Source of the DNA: Gammaproteobacteria bacterium
Lineage (GTDB): Bacteria > Pseudomonadota > Gammaproteobacteria > Steroidobacterales > Steroidobacteraceae
Assembly: GCA_025350055.1 (NCBI GenBank)
Contig: JANXYK010000011.1
Span: forward strand, 91,238 to 155,237
DNA length: 64,000 nucleotides
Direction of reading: 5' to 3'
Under the pieces are notes generated by a model. The model searched no databases. It was not told the DNA's origin and worked only from the letters and a program-made list of their open reading frames with translations. Of the stretch, positions 43,413-51,429 are shown piece after piece (position 1 is the first letter of the stretch; each line of letters starts with the position of its first letter). The position numbers were made by a program, and so were the translations under genes.

Positions 43413-44020
43413 GGTGGCTCCACCGGCGTAATCGTCATCAGCGAGCGCTCGCCCGCGCCGCGTTCTATCTGGATGCTCTGCACGCGGCCATCGCGGCCAC
43501 GAATCAGGATGCGCTGATAGAGCGCCTGCGGCTCATCCGCCAGCGGTTGGAGTGTGAGCAGCCAACCCGCTTCGGTGCTTGCGGAGCTGACGGAAAAATG
43601 CGCGTTCAGGCCCGCCATATCGCCAGCCAGCGTGGCCCGCAAGCCTTCGAGCAACGGACGGAGCGGTGGAATGTCGCCCATGCGGAAAGTGCGGCGATGC
43701 GCGCCACGTGACACGGTGATGTCTTCGCCCTCGACCAGCAGGTCTTCGCGCGTCGGCGTCAGCGTGCGCTTCTCGAGACGATCAGGCGCATCGAAGTAGA
43801 GTTCGCCCGTGGTTTCACTCGGGCGCTTGAGCAGGCGCGTATAGGTCTGCTCGACAAAGCGCGCCTGCTGGTGCGGGCGCTGCGCGAAAGCTGCCAGCAG
43901 CTCGGCAATGGTATCGGCATGGGCCGACGGCGCTGCGCCGCAGGCGGCGGCCAGGCCCAGTACCAGCCAATGCCGCGCCGATCCGCGCCGCCGCGGTTCA
44001 GGCCGCCGCGGTCTGCTCAT
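43409..44020 (-). CDS. LolA-like periplasmic lipid carrier
   Basis: This 203-residue protein has an N-terminal signal sequence (HWLVLGLAAACGAAPSAHA) and a LolA-type half-barrel (ARFVEQTYTRLLKRPSETTGELYFDAPDRLEKRTL, IQIERGAGERSLMTITPVEP). Aryl-polyene loci carry such a protein, probably to ferry the product from the MMPL exporter to the outer membrane. It overlaps the acyltransferase upstream by 23 bases. Confidence 0.82.
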   Translation of the reverse strand: MSRPRRPEPRRRGSARHWLVLGLAAACGAAPSAHADTIAELLAAFAQRPHQQARFVEQTYTRLLKRPSETTGELYFDAPDRLEKRTLTPTREDLLVEGEDITVSRGAHRRTFRMGDIPPLRPLLEGLRATLAGDMAGLNAHFSVSSASTEAGWLLTLQPLADEPQALYQRILIRGRDGRVQSIQIERGAGERSLMTITPVEPP

Positions 44021-44933
44021 GCCAGAAATCGAAGAAGTTGAACCAGTTGTAGGGATAGCGACGGCAGCAGCCCTCCAGTACCTCGGCGTAACGGGCTACC
44101 GCGGCGTGGATGGCAGCTTCGCGCGCAGCGCGCTCCGTCGCAGTGAAATCCGCAATTTCCTCGACGACGATGCGGTAGCGGTTGCCGCCGCAGTATAGAC
44201 CAGCCATGAACAGCACAGGCCGGCGCATGAGCGCCGCAGCCCGCCACGGTCCGAGCGGGAACGGCGCCCTGGAGCCGAGAAAATCCAGCTCTATCACCGG
44301 CTCGTCGCCAAGCGTGCGGTCGGCGAGCATGCCGACAAAGGCACCCGCATCGAGCCGCGCCCGGATCTGCAGCATCGCGTCGATATTGCCGAGCGGTATG
44401 ATGACCGGCACGCTGCGCGGATTGAGCGCCGCGAGCACGGCGCTGATCTTGCGCGCGTTCTCCGCATACATGGCCATGGCGACCGACACCCCGGGATGCT
44501 GTCGGCCAAAACTGCGCGAAATCTCGAAGCTGCCCAGATGCGCGCCCATCAGCAGGCAACCCTTGCCTCGGGTCAGCGCGCGTGCCAGTAATTCTTCGTG
44601 CTCTGATTCGATCACGAATTCGCCGAAGCGATCGTTGAGCAGGAAAACGCGATCGTGCACGCAGGTCGCGAAGCTGAGCAGTTGCACAAAACGATCACGC
44701 GCGCGCGGGCGGCGCGGGAGCGCGCGACGCTGATAATGCAGGATGTGGCGTGCCGTGGCGGGGGCGGCCAACCAGTAATAGACCACGATCAGCAACAGCA
44801 GCGGGCGGCTCAGGCGGCGGCCAAAGCGCAGCGAGAGCGCACTCATGAACCGCAGCAGGCCAAGGCTGCCACGCTCGGGATTGGCCACCCAGGCCTGCGA
44901 ACGGCCGCGACGCTGCGCTCCGCTGTCAGGCAC
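43998..44933 (-). CDS. LpxL/HtrB-like acyltransferase
   Basis: This 311-residue protein belongs to the lipid A acyltransferase family. It has an N-terminal membrane helix (RPLLLLIVVYYWLAAPATA) and the HX4E catalytic motif in GAHLGSFEIS. GMLADRTLGDEPVIELDFLGSRAPFPLGPWRAA and the C-terminal YPYNWFNFFDFW follow. In pigment loci it is expected to attach the polyene to, or build, a lipid anchor. The GTG start at 44933 overlaps the preceding gene by 8 bases. Confidence 0.85.
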   Translation of the reverse strand: MPDSGAQRRGRSQAWVANPERGSLGLLRFMSALSLRFGRRLSRPLLLLIVVYYWLAAPATARHILHYQRRALPRRPRARDRFVQLLSFATCVHDRVFLLNDRFGEFVIESEHEELLARALTRGKGCLLMGAHLGSFEISRSFGRQHPGVSVAMAMYAENARKISAVLAALNPRSVPVIIPLGNIDAMLQIRARLDAGAFVGMLADRTLGDEPVIELDFLGSRAPFPLGPWRAAALMRRPVLFMAGLYCGGNRYRIVVEEIADFTATERAAREAAIHAAVARYAEVLEGCCRRYPYNWFNFFDFWHEQTAAA

Positions 44934-45267
44934 GTGCGCACTCGTCGGCTAGATGCACAAATGCCAACGTCGCCTGCGCGACCAGTGATTCCCCGACTCG
45001 CAGTTCCAGATTGCCGCGGCCGGTGCCATCGAGGTTCAAGGTAGCGGTGACCGTGGTTCCAGGCATGACCGGCATCAGGAACTTGGCACGCTCCACGCGC
45101 CGGCAGGCCAGTGCCTGGCCGCAGTGCGCGGCCAGTTGCTGCAGACTCTCGGCCAGCAGCAGTACGCCGGGAATTACCGGCCCGCCAGGAAAGTGACCGG
45201 GTAGTGCGGGGTGCTCCCGATCGATGTGAAAGCGCGCGCTCGCCTTGATGGATGCGGCCATTGCCAT
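44926..45267 (-). CDS. Aryl-polyene hotdog dehydratase (ApeI/FabZ-like)
   Basis: This 113-residue protein has the FabZ-type signature FHIDREHPALPGHFPGGPVIPGVLLLAE, with the catalytic-type His in GHFPG. It complements the other hotdog protein at 37060-37521, so two dehydratases act in the pathway. The ATG at 45267 lies just past the ligase stop; an ATG two codons later is also possible. Confidence 0.83.
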   Translation of the reverse strand: MAMAASIKASARFHIDREHPALPGHFPGGPVIPGVLLLAESLQQLAAHCGQALACRRVERAKFLMPVMPGTTVTATLNLDGTGRGNLELRVGESLVAQATLAFVHLADECARA

Positions 45268-45268
45268 C

Positions 45269-46609
45269 TCAGGTTGCCTCGAGCAGGGCGCGCAGGGTCT
45301 GTGCCGGCAGCTTGCCCGTGCTGTTGCGTTGCAGGGAGGGCACCAGCCGCAGTGGCCGCGGCAGGAACGCGGGATCGACCCGCTCACGCAGTGCGCGCAG
45401 CACCGCGGCGGCATCCAGTCCGGGCGCAACCACCAGCGCGCACAGACGCGTCACGCCGGCGTCCGCATCTGTCGGCTGGAAGAATGCACCGTCCAGCACC
45501 CCTGGTATCGCGAGCAGTTGATGGTTGAGATAGGCGATTGAGTTGCGCTTGCCGGCGATGTTGACCACATCCTGGAGCCGATCGCCGAGCAGAAAATGTC
45601 CTTCATTGATAGATTCAATGTTATCGCCGAGCGCGACGGCCGTTTCAATGTGTCCGCCGTCCGCCCAGGTGCGCTGCTCTCGGCTGCAAAGGCGCACGCC
45701 CGTGAACAGGTGCCAGACGGGTGACTGTGTCGGACGCCGGTCGGCAATCTGTCCGCTTTCGGTCGACCCATAGATCTCGAACAGTGGCGCGGCGAAACGC
45801 TGTTCAACTTCCTGGGCCAGCGCGAGCGGCAACGGCGCCGTGGCCGACACGATGCACTCGACCGCCGGCAGCGGCAGATTCGCGGCGAGCAGCGCGCGCA
45901 GGTGCACAGGCGTGGACACCAGCACGCGTGGCGTCGGCAACGCAGTCAAAGCGCTGCAGATCTCGGTGGGATGGAAGGGCCGCTCGGCGCAAAACGCGTC
46001 GCCGTTATGCAGGCTGAGCAATACGGAAGTTTCCAGCCCATACATGTGTTGCGGCGGTACCGTGGCGAGCACCGCCCTGCGACGCGAGCCAGTGAAGCCG
46101 AGCCGCTGCGCCTCGGTCTGCACGCAGCGCACGAGCGCTCCGAAGCGCTTGAGATGCGGTACCGGCAAGCCCGTGGTTCCGGAGGTATAGACGTCGGCGA
46201 TGTAACGCTGTTCCGGAATACGTGGCACCAGCCAGTCGCGCGCCCGTATCGCGTGCTTTGCAGGGAATGGCAGCAGCGGCAGATCGATGCGGCAGTCCAG
46301 CTGGTCTGTCAGGCAAATGACCGAAGGGCAGGCTGCGCGCAACTGGCGGATGATTTCGGGCGTGTGTGTCGGTGGCAGGAGATTGCGTTGACCGGCCAGC
46401 GCAGCGGCACACAGACCCACTGCGAAGCGGTAGCGGTCGGCACAGGCGTTCAGCACTGGCGAGCCCGCTGGCAATCGCTGCGCCAGCGACTGCGCGTCAG
46501 CAATGAACTGCCACGCCGGTATCGGCACGCCGGCGCGCCAGGCGACTGTCGATTCCGGTGAGGTATGTGCCAGCAGCGGCAGTGTTTCGCTCACACTGTC
46601 CTCGGCCAA
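45269..46609 (-). CDS. AMP-dependent acyl-CoA/ACP ligase for the aryl starter
   Basis: This adenylating enzyme probably activates the hydroxybenzoate starter and loads it on the acyl carrier protein. The 446-residue product has the phosphate-binding loop VYTSGTTGLPVPHLK, the FEIYGSTESGQIADRR motif and NIAGKRNSI. It ends with the small C-terminal domain carrying the catalytic Lys (STGKLPAQTLRALLEA). It is shorter than typical acyl-CoA synthetases, as are other pigment-locus ligases. It follows the acyl carrier protein by 3 bases. Confidence 0.87.
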   Translation of the reverse strand: MAEDSVSETLPLLAHTSPESTVAWRAGVPIPAWQFIADAQSLAQRLPAGSPVLNACADRYRFAVGLCAAALAGQRNLLPPTHTPEIIRQLRAACPSVICLTDQLDCRIDLPLLPFPAKHAIRARDWLVPRIPEQRYIADVYTSGTTGLPVPHLKRFGALVRCVQTEAQRLGFTGSRRRAVLATVPPQHMYGLETSVLLSLHNGDAFCAERPFHPTEICSALTALPTPRVLVSTPVHLRALLAANLPLPAVECIVSATAPLPLALAQEVEQRFAAPLFEIYGSTESGQIADRRPTQSPVWHLFTGVRLCSREQRTWADGGHIETAVALGDNIESINEGHFLLGDRLQDVVNIAGKRNSIAYLNHQLLAIPGVLDGAFFQPTDADAGVTRLCALVVAPGLDAAAVLRALRERVDPAFLPRPLRLVPSLQRNSTGKLPAQTLRALLEAT

Positions 46610-46612
46610 AGG

Positions 46613-46927
46613 CTACTGCGGCGGTGAGGCGGTGCGCGCCGAATGCGCGGCCACGTACCATGCCAGATTGCGCAACGAGGAAAATATCAGGTGGTTCTCT
46701 TCGCTGTCGGCCTTGAGTTGCAGGTCGTAGCGCTTGGCCACGACCAATGCCACTTCCAGGATATCGATCGAATCAAGGCCGAGGCCTTCACCATAGAGCG
46801 GCGCATCCGGGTCGATGGACGCAGGGTCAACATCGAGACTGATGGCCTGTGTGATCAGCGTGGCGAGCTCGCGCACGATGGCGTCCAGCTCTTGCGTACG
46901 GGCAGCGACATCAACTTCCGGTTTCAC
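46613..46927 (-). CDS. Acyl carrier protein of the aryl-polyene locus
   Basis: This 104-residue protein carries growing polyene chains. The phosphopantetheine site is GLGLDSIDILEV with Ser53. I place the start at the GTG at 46927 because AAGGAAG sits just upstream. Longer in-frame starts would add about 42 residues of uncharacteristic sequence. It is the first gene of the large minus-strand pigment operon, with a promoter predicted at 47062-47089. Confidence 0.88.
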   Translation of the reverse strand: MKPEVDVAARTQELDAIVRELATLITQAISLDVDPASIDPDAPLYGEGLGLDSIDILEVALVVAKRYDLQLKADSEENHLIFSSLRNLAWYVAAHSARTASPPQ

Positions 46928-47040
46928 AAACTTCCTTGCAGTGACTGGCAGGTTCAGGCGGGAAGACGGCTGGCAGTTTCTTGGCGTTATTCTCGGGAGA
47001 CTGCCCCAATCACGGCACATCCGAGCGGTGCACGCAATGC

Positions 47041-47060
47041 GCCACCCACTCACTGGTGGC
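47041..47060. other. Hairpin in the ACP leader region
   Basis: GCCACCCACTCACTGGTGGC can fold with a GCCAC(C)/(G)GTGGC stem. It lies just after the predicted minus-strand start of the pigment operon, in the leader RNA of the acyl carrier protein gene. The 291-base gap between the divergent start codons holds this, the promoter below and nothing else I can name. Confidence 0.35.
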
Positions 47061-47061
47061 G

Positions 47062-47089
47062 ATTATATATGTGCTACCTGTTCCTGCAA
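47062..47089 (-). promoter_or_regulatory. Sigma-70-type promoter of the aryl-polyene operon
   Basis: Read on the minus strand, TTGCAG (47089-47084), a 16-base gap and TATAAT (47067-47062) give a good housekeeping promoter with a perfect -10. The transcript would start near 47055, leaving about 130 bases of leader before the acyl carrier protein gene. Confidence 0.55.
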
Positions 47090-47218
47090 GCGCTGGCCCG
47101 CGCCGCCAAAGGCCAGAAAAGCAGGCATTTTATGTCGGGATATTGCTATTGTGGTGGCCTGCCGCAGCCGTTTGCGGTAGCTCGTGCGCCGGGCCTCAAT
47201 CGCAGGATTCACGGTCTC

Positions 47219-47953
47219 ATGCAAGCACCTCATCCACCGCTGAAGCAGTACTACGGCACCGAGTCAGCCCGTCCTGAATGGGTGCGCGGCATTTTTACCC
47301 GCACCGCTGCTGACTACGAGCGCATCGAATCGGCCATGGCCTTCGGGTCCGGCTCCTGGTATCGGCGGCGCGCATTGCGGGCCTGTGGTCTGGGTCCTGG
47401 CATGCGTACGGTCGACGTCGGGGTTGGCACCGGATTGGTCGCGCGTGCAGCTGCGGCAATCATCGGCGATCCTGCGCTCGTGACCGGCGTGGATCCCAGC
47501 CCCGGCATGCTGGCCAATGCGCATGTCCCGGTCGGCGTCAGCCTGATCATGGGCAGCGCCGAGGCCCTGCCGTTACCCGATGCGTGCGCGGATTTCCTCA
47601 GCATGGGTTATGCACTGCGGCACATTGGTGACCTGACAGCTGCCTACGCCGAGTTCTTCCGCGTGCTGCGCCCGGGCGGCCTGCTGTGCGTGCTGGAAAT
47701 CACCATGCCAAAGGGTCCGATCGCGCGCGCCATGCTCAAGGGCTACATGCGCGGCGTCGTGCCGTGGTTGTCGCGCGTGCTCGCACGCCACAGCGATATG
47801 CCGGAACTGATGCGTTATTACTGGGACACGATTGAGGCCTGTGTGCCGCCCGAGACCGTCATGCAGGGCATCTCCAACGCCGGCTTTGTCGATGTGGCCC
47901 GTCACGTGGAGCTCGGGATTTTCTCCGCCTACAGTGCTCGTCGCCCGGCGTGA
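47219..47953 (+). CDS. SAM-dependent methyltransferase (UbiE-like)
   Basis: This 244-residue class I methyltransferase has motif I VDVGVGTGLVARAAA, the acidic stretch VTGVDPSPGML and the post-motif region LPDACADFLSMGYALRHIGDLTAAYAEFFRVLRPGGLLCVLE, close to UbiE/COQ5. It likely methylates the aryl ring or a hydroxyl of the pigment. It is divergent from the acyl carrier protein operon. The ATG at 47219 gives a family-like N-terminus (KQYYGTESARPEWVRGIFTRTAADYERIE); an in-frame ATG at 47131 is less likely. Confidence 0.82.
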   Translation: MQAPHPPLKQYYGTESARPEWVRGIFTRTAADYERIESAMAFGSGSWYRRRALRACGLGPGMRTVDVGVGTGLVARAAAAIIGDPALVTGVDPSPGMLANAHVPVGVSLIMGSAEALPLPDACADFLSMGYALRHIGDLTAAYAEFFRVLRPGGLLCVLEITMPKGPIARAMLKGYMRGVVPWLSRVLARHSDMPELMRYYWDTIEACVPPETVMQGISNAGFVDVARHVELGIFSAYSARRPA

Positions 47954-47974
47954 CTTGCCGCGGCAATCGCAGCT

Positions 47975-48730
47975 TCAGGCCAGCATTCGCCTGAGCAGCA
48001 ATTTTGGCAGGCGCAGCACGAAACCGCCCAGCAGGCGCAGGTGCATCCAGGTGAGCAATAAATTGTCGCGCCCATAGCGGAAGTGCGATACGCCACCTTC
48101 GTCGGGACGAAAATAACTCACCGCCGCCGGCAGGTTCACGGGCCAGACGCCCAACCAGCACAGGCGCACGACCGCTTCGACATCGAAATCAAAACGGCGC
48201 ATCCACAGTTGCCCGCGCATGATCTTCAGCAGTGGCGCAATCGGATAGACCCGAAAGCCAAACAACGAATCGTGGATGCCGACCCAGAGCGTCTCTAGGT
48301 TTGCCCACCAGTTGGAGATGCGCCGGCCCTTGACCCGCAGCCTGGGTGCGCTCGCATCAAATTGTGGCTCACCGAGGATCATCGCGGCGGGTGCGGCCAG
48401 CGAAGCGGCCATGAAATCCGGAATGCGCGCACAGGGGTGCTGTCCGTCCGAGTCCAGCGTGAGCGCGTGCGTAAAGCCAGTCTCGGCGGCAAGCTGCAAG
48501 CCCGCCAGGACCGCCGCGCCCTTGCCGCTGTTGCGCGCCAGGCGCACGACACGCAACTGCGGGTCCTGCGCGGCCAGGCATTCCAGTTCCTCGCCAGTAC
48601 CGTCGGTGCTGCCATCGACCACCACCCACACCGGCGCCCAGTTTTCACGTGCCGCCGCAACGGTCGAATAGACCTTGGCTCCCGGATTGAAACTCGGAAT
48701 CAGTACCAGATGCGTGGTGGATGGCGTCAT
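47975..48730 (-). CDS. Family 2 glycosyltransferase
   Basis: This 251-residue enzyme has the GT-A start LVLIPSFNPGAKV, a DxD-type metal site in TLDSDGQHP, and later VKGRRISNWWANLETLW. Similar transferases are part of xanthomonadin and aryl-polyene loci and may add a sugar to the head group. It has no clear membrane helices. The start overlaps the acyltransferase stop (ATGA). Confidence 0.88.
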   Translation of the reverse strand: MTPSTTHLVLIPSFNPGAKVYSTVAAARENWAPVWVVVDGSTDGTGEELECLAAQDPQLRVVRLARNSGKGAAVLAGLQLAAETGFTHALTLDSDGQHPCARIPDFMAASLAAPAAMILGEPQFDASAPRLRVKGRRISNWWANLETLWVGIHDSLFGFRVYPIAPLLKIMRGQLWMRRFDFDVEAVVRLCWLGVWPVNLPAAVSYFRPDEGGVSHFRYGRDNLLLTWMHLRLLGGFVLRLPKLLLRRMLA

Positions 48731-49530
48731 TGCTGCGCCAGTCGCCCGCTGCCTTGCGGCGTGCCTCGTGCCAGCCAGCTGCGCTGCACGGAGTGCGCGA
48801 GCTCACCGCGAAAATAGTTCTCCAGTTCCTCGGCAAAGGCCCGCACATCGCTCGGTGGTTCGAAGCGGCGGCCAAGCCGCACGCGATAGCTGATCGGCAA
48901 TGCCGGCACGCGAAACAGCGGCCAGCCCTTGCTGAGATAGGGTGAGTCGGTTTCGATGATCAGCGTGAGCACTGGTGCGTGCGCATGCTTGGCAATCGCG
49001 CCCACGGTCAACTGGAAGGCGTTGATCGGGTCAGTGAGCGTGCGCGTGCCTTCAGGGAACAGCAGCAGCACTTCACCGGCATGCAGCGCCGCCACGGCCT
49101 CGTTGATCATGCGTCGCGGTGGCCTGTTGCAGATGAATCGCGCCAGGCGCGCGCCGGCCCCCAGGAAAATGTTCTTCATCAGCGCGCTTTTCATCACGCA
49201 GACCATGTCCGGGTGATAGGCCAGCAGGATCAGCGCGTCGATCAGGTTGGGATGATTGGGCGCAATGATGACGCCCGATTCCTGGCGCAGCGATTCGATG
49301 GCGGTCAGATCCAGATCGTAGGCACCGAGCCAACGTAGCGCGCCGACATACAGGCGGAATCCCTTGCAGATGCCACGCCGGCCAAAAGCGCCGCCGGCGC
49401 GCACCGGCAGCAGGATATATGCCGGCAATGCTATGGCGGACCAGCCTAGGCAGATCACCGCCAGCAACGACAGGCCTGCGTACACGGTGACATGGCGGTG
49501 CAGTACGCTGAACGGCCTGGCGCGGTTCAT
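48727..49530 (-). CDS. PlsC-like 1-acyl-glycerol-phosphate acyltransferase family protein
   Basis: This 267-residue membrane-bound acyltransferase has an N-terminal helix pair (YAGLSLLAVICLGWSAIALPAYILLPV). The HX4D catalytic motif appears as NHPNLIDA, and the acceptor motif as FPEGTRTLTDP. It corresponds to the XanB1-type acyltransferase of xanthomonadin loci. It probably builds the lipid end of the pigment. The start overlaps the MipA-like gene stop. Confidence 0.87.
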   Translation of the reverse strand: MNRARPFSVLHRHVTVYAGLSLLAVICLGWSAIALPAYILLPVRAGGAFGRRGICKGFRLYVGALRWLGAYDLDLTAIESLRQESGVIIAPNHPNLIDALILLAYHPDMVCVMKSALMKNIFLGAGARLARFICNRPPRRMINEAVAALHAGEVLLLFPEGTRTLTDPINAFQLTVGAIAKHAHAPVLTLIIETDSPYLSKGWPLFRVPALPISYRVRLGRRFEPPSDVRAFAEELENYFRGELAHSVQRSWLARGTPQGSGRLAQQ

Positions 49531-50387
49531 TCCTCGGACTCAACGCGACGGGCGGATCGAGCCAGTATCCACGCGATACCTAGGCCGCCCGCGAGATCCG
49601 ACTTGCGCTGCAGCAGCGGGCTGTCGGCGAACACGGCACCCTCGAGGTTGATGTAGCGCAGGAAGCCACCAACCCAGTAACGTGGAAAGCGCCTGGAGAT
49701 GGCCGCAATGAACTCGCTCCCCGTATAGCCAGCGCTGGCCGTGTAGGGCGGCCGGTCCGCGGTCGCATAGCCCGTTGGCACGGAATAGAAATACTGGTTG
49801 TAGCGTCGCGATGCGAATATCGGCCCGGCCAGCAGGCCCAGGTTCCAGCCCGGCGTGCCGCCGAAGTGGCGAATATCCAGATTCAGCTGCGGCGCGAGAT
49901 AACCGCCCACATCGCGCGGCGCACGGTTCACCGTGAAGGCGAGGCGCGCCGGCACGCGCAGTTCCAGCTGGGTAGAGTGCGAACTGTTCGACCACAAGTG
50001 CAGCGCCAGCACCGGGCCCGCTTCGAGCAGCGCATCGAGATCGGGCATGCCGCTGCGAACCGCAGCGTCACGGCTGCGTACCGGCACCGAGGCGCCGACG
50101 CTGATGTTGAGCGACACTCGGGCGGTATCCAGCAACTTGCCGCGCACGCCGTCGCGATCCGCGCGCAGGAAAGTGCCGCGATAGCGGATGTACGGCAGTG
50201 GCAGGACGTACAGATGAGAGCTCGCCGAACCCGGATAGTCACTGAAGCCGACCACGCTCGGTCCCAGCCCCAACTCCCACAGCGGTTTGTTGTCAGCAAC
50301 GGCGCAGAGTGGCGCGAGCAGGCCGATTGCCGGCAGCACGAGATGTAGCCTGGTCCACAGGCATCGCAAAGTTGCCGCGCGTTTCAT
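49527..50387 (-). CDS. MipA/OmpV-family outer membrane protein
   Basis: This 286-residue protein has a signal sequence (LHLVLPAIGLLAPLCAVADN) and alternating beta strands typical of MipA/OmpV barrels (ELGLGPSVVGFSDYPGS, YVLPLPYIRYRGTFLRADRDGVRGKLL, SLNISVGASVPV). It also has the late RRFPRYWVGGFLRYINLEGAVFADSPLL. Such barrels occur beside pigment genes and could help place or expose the product in the outer membrane. It lies 10 bases after the chorismatase gene. Confidence 0.85.
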   Translation of the reverse strand: MKRAATLRCLWTRLHLVLPAIGLLAPLCAVADNKPLWELGLGPSVVGFSDYPGSASSHLYVLPLPYIRYRGTFLRADRDGVRGKLLDTARVSLNISVGASVPVRSRDAAVRSGMPDLDALLEAGPVLALHLWSNSSHSTQLELRVPARLAFTVNRAPRDVGGYLAPQLNLDIRHFGGTPGWNLGLLAGPIFASRRYNQYFYSVPTGYATADRPPYTASAGYTGSEFIAAISRRFPRYWVGGFLRYINLEGAVFADSPLLQRKSDLAGGLGIAWILARSARRVESEE

Positions 50388-50397
50388 GCAGCGCTCT

Positions 50398-51429
50398 TCA
50401 ACCGCAGGCCGAGCCCAGGCCTACGGCCTCGATCTCGATCAGCAGATCGCGCCGGCAGACATCTGCCGCGAGAAAGGCAATGGCCGCGGCAGGCCCGACC
50501 AGCTTGCGCAGCGCGCTGGCTACCTGCGGAAAAGTGGCCGCACGGCGCAGGTACACCTTGTAGATAAGTGCCTCAACGCTGAAGTGCGGCGCTGGATTCA
50601 GACGGTTGGCCGTGTCGATCAGTGTGCGGATGTTCTCCATAGTTTCGACAGTCTGCGCATTGATGTCATCGGCGTGCACCGATTCATGACCCAGGATGCT
50701 GGCGGTGCCCGAGATCATCAATTTGCCGCCACCCGCAGCCAGAAGTGCTGCGCGCGAAAACGTTGGACTGCGTGGTCCGTGCTTGGCCGGATAGCAGTAG
50801 GCACTGACCTGGCGCGGGTTCTCCAGCATTTGTGCAGCGCATCGACTGGCCAGGAAATAGATCACGAGCGGACTGCCGTGGGGCGTTCCCAGTGCCGACG
50901 CCGCCGGCGCAGCGGCATGCATCGGCCAGTCGAAGGCGACAAAACTTTCATGGCGTGCGCTGTTGAACAGCCAGTAGCGTTCACCGACCGCCGCAGGCTC
51001 GTTGATGCCGGCCACATAGTTCCATACCCGCACCAGCTGGCGATAACCGCTGGTCTCGAGCGCGGCAAAGATCTGCGCGTAGGCTGCGGTGGTGGCTGCC
51101 TTGAGAGGGTTGTCGCCCGGGGCTGTGACCGACTGCTCCGGCTGCGAAATGCAGCCAAACAGCAACTGGTCGTTGTAGCGGCAGTACACCGCGCCGAATT
51201 GTCCGGACTGCAATGGCGCATCGGTGCGCCAGATCTCGTAGAGCGTTTCGGGACCGCCGAGCGGGCTGAGCGGCACGGCGGCCACTGGCACCTGGTCCAG
51301 ATCCAGCGGTGTGCTGTCTCGGCCGAATTGCGCCATGCCCATCACTTCGCTCCACAAGCGATCCGTGCCAGGAGGCAATTGCGCGCGTGAACGGTACTCA
51401 ACGCCCAGCGTCAGCAAGGGGCTGCTCAA
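50398..51429 (-). CDS. xanB2: XanB2-type chorismatase (3-/4-hydroxybenzoate synthase)
   Basis: XanB2 splits chorismate into pyruvate and 3- or 4-hydroxybenzoate; the 3-isomer starts xanthomonadin. The 343-residue product shows the FkbO/Hyg5/XanB2 family features. These include VYCRYNDQLLFGCI, RVWNYVAGINEP, RYWLFNSARHESFVAFDW and the C-terminal RidA-like part (ENIRTLIDTANRL, LIYKVYLRRAATFPQV, VCRRDLLIEIEAVG). The start is set at the TTG at 51429, which overlaps the oxidase stop (TTGA) and gives LSSPLLTLGVEYR. Further in-frame codons upstream lie inside the oxidase gene. Confidence 0.85.
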   Translation of the reverse strand: MSSPLLTLGVEYRSRAQLPPGTDRLWSEVMGMAQFGRDSTPLDLDQVPVAAVPLSPLGGPETLYEIWRTDAPLQSGQFGAVYCRYNDQLLFGCISQPEQSVTAPGDNPLKAATTAAYAQIFAALETSGYRQLVRVWNYVAGINEPAAVGERYWLFNSARHESFVAFDWPMHAAAPAASALGTPHGSPLVIYFLASRCAAQMLENPRQVSAYCYPAKHGPRSPTFSRAALLAAGGGKLMISGTASILGHESVHADDINAQTVETMENIRTLIDTANRLNPAPHFSVEALIYKVYLRRAATFPQVASALRKLVGPAAAIAFLAADVCRRDLLIEIEAVGLGSACG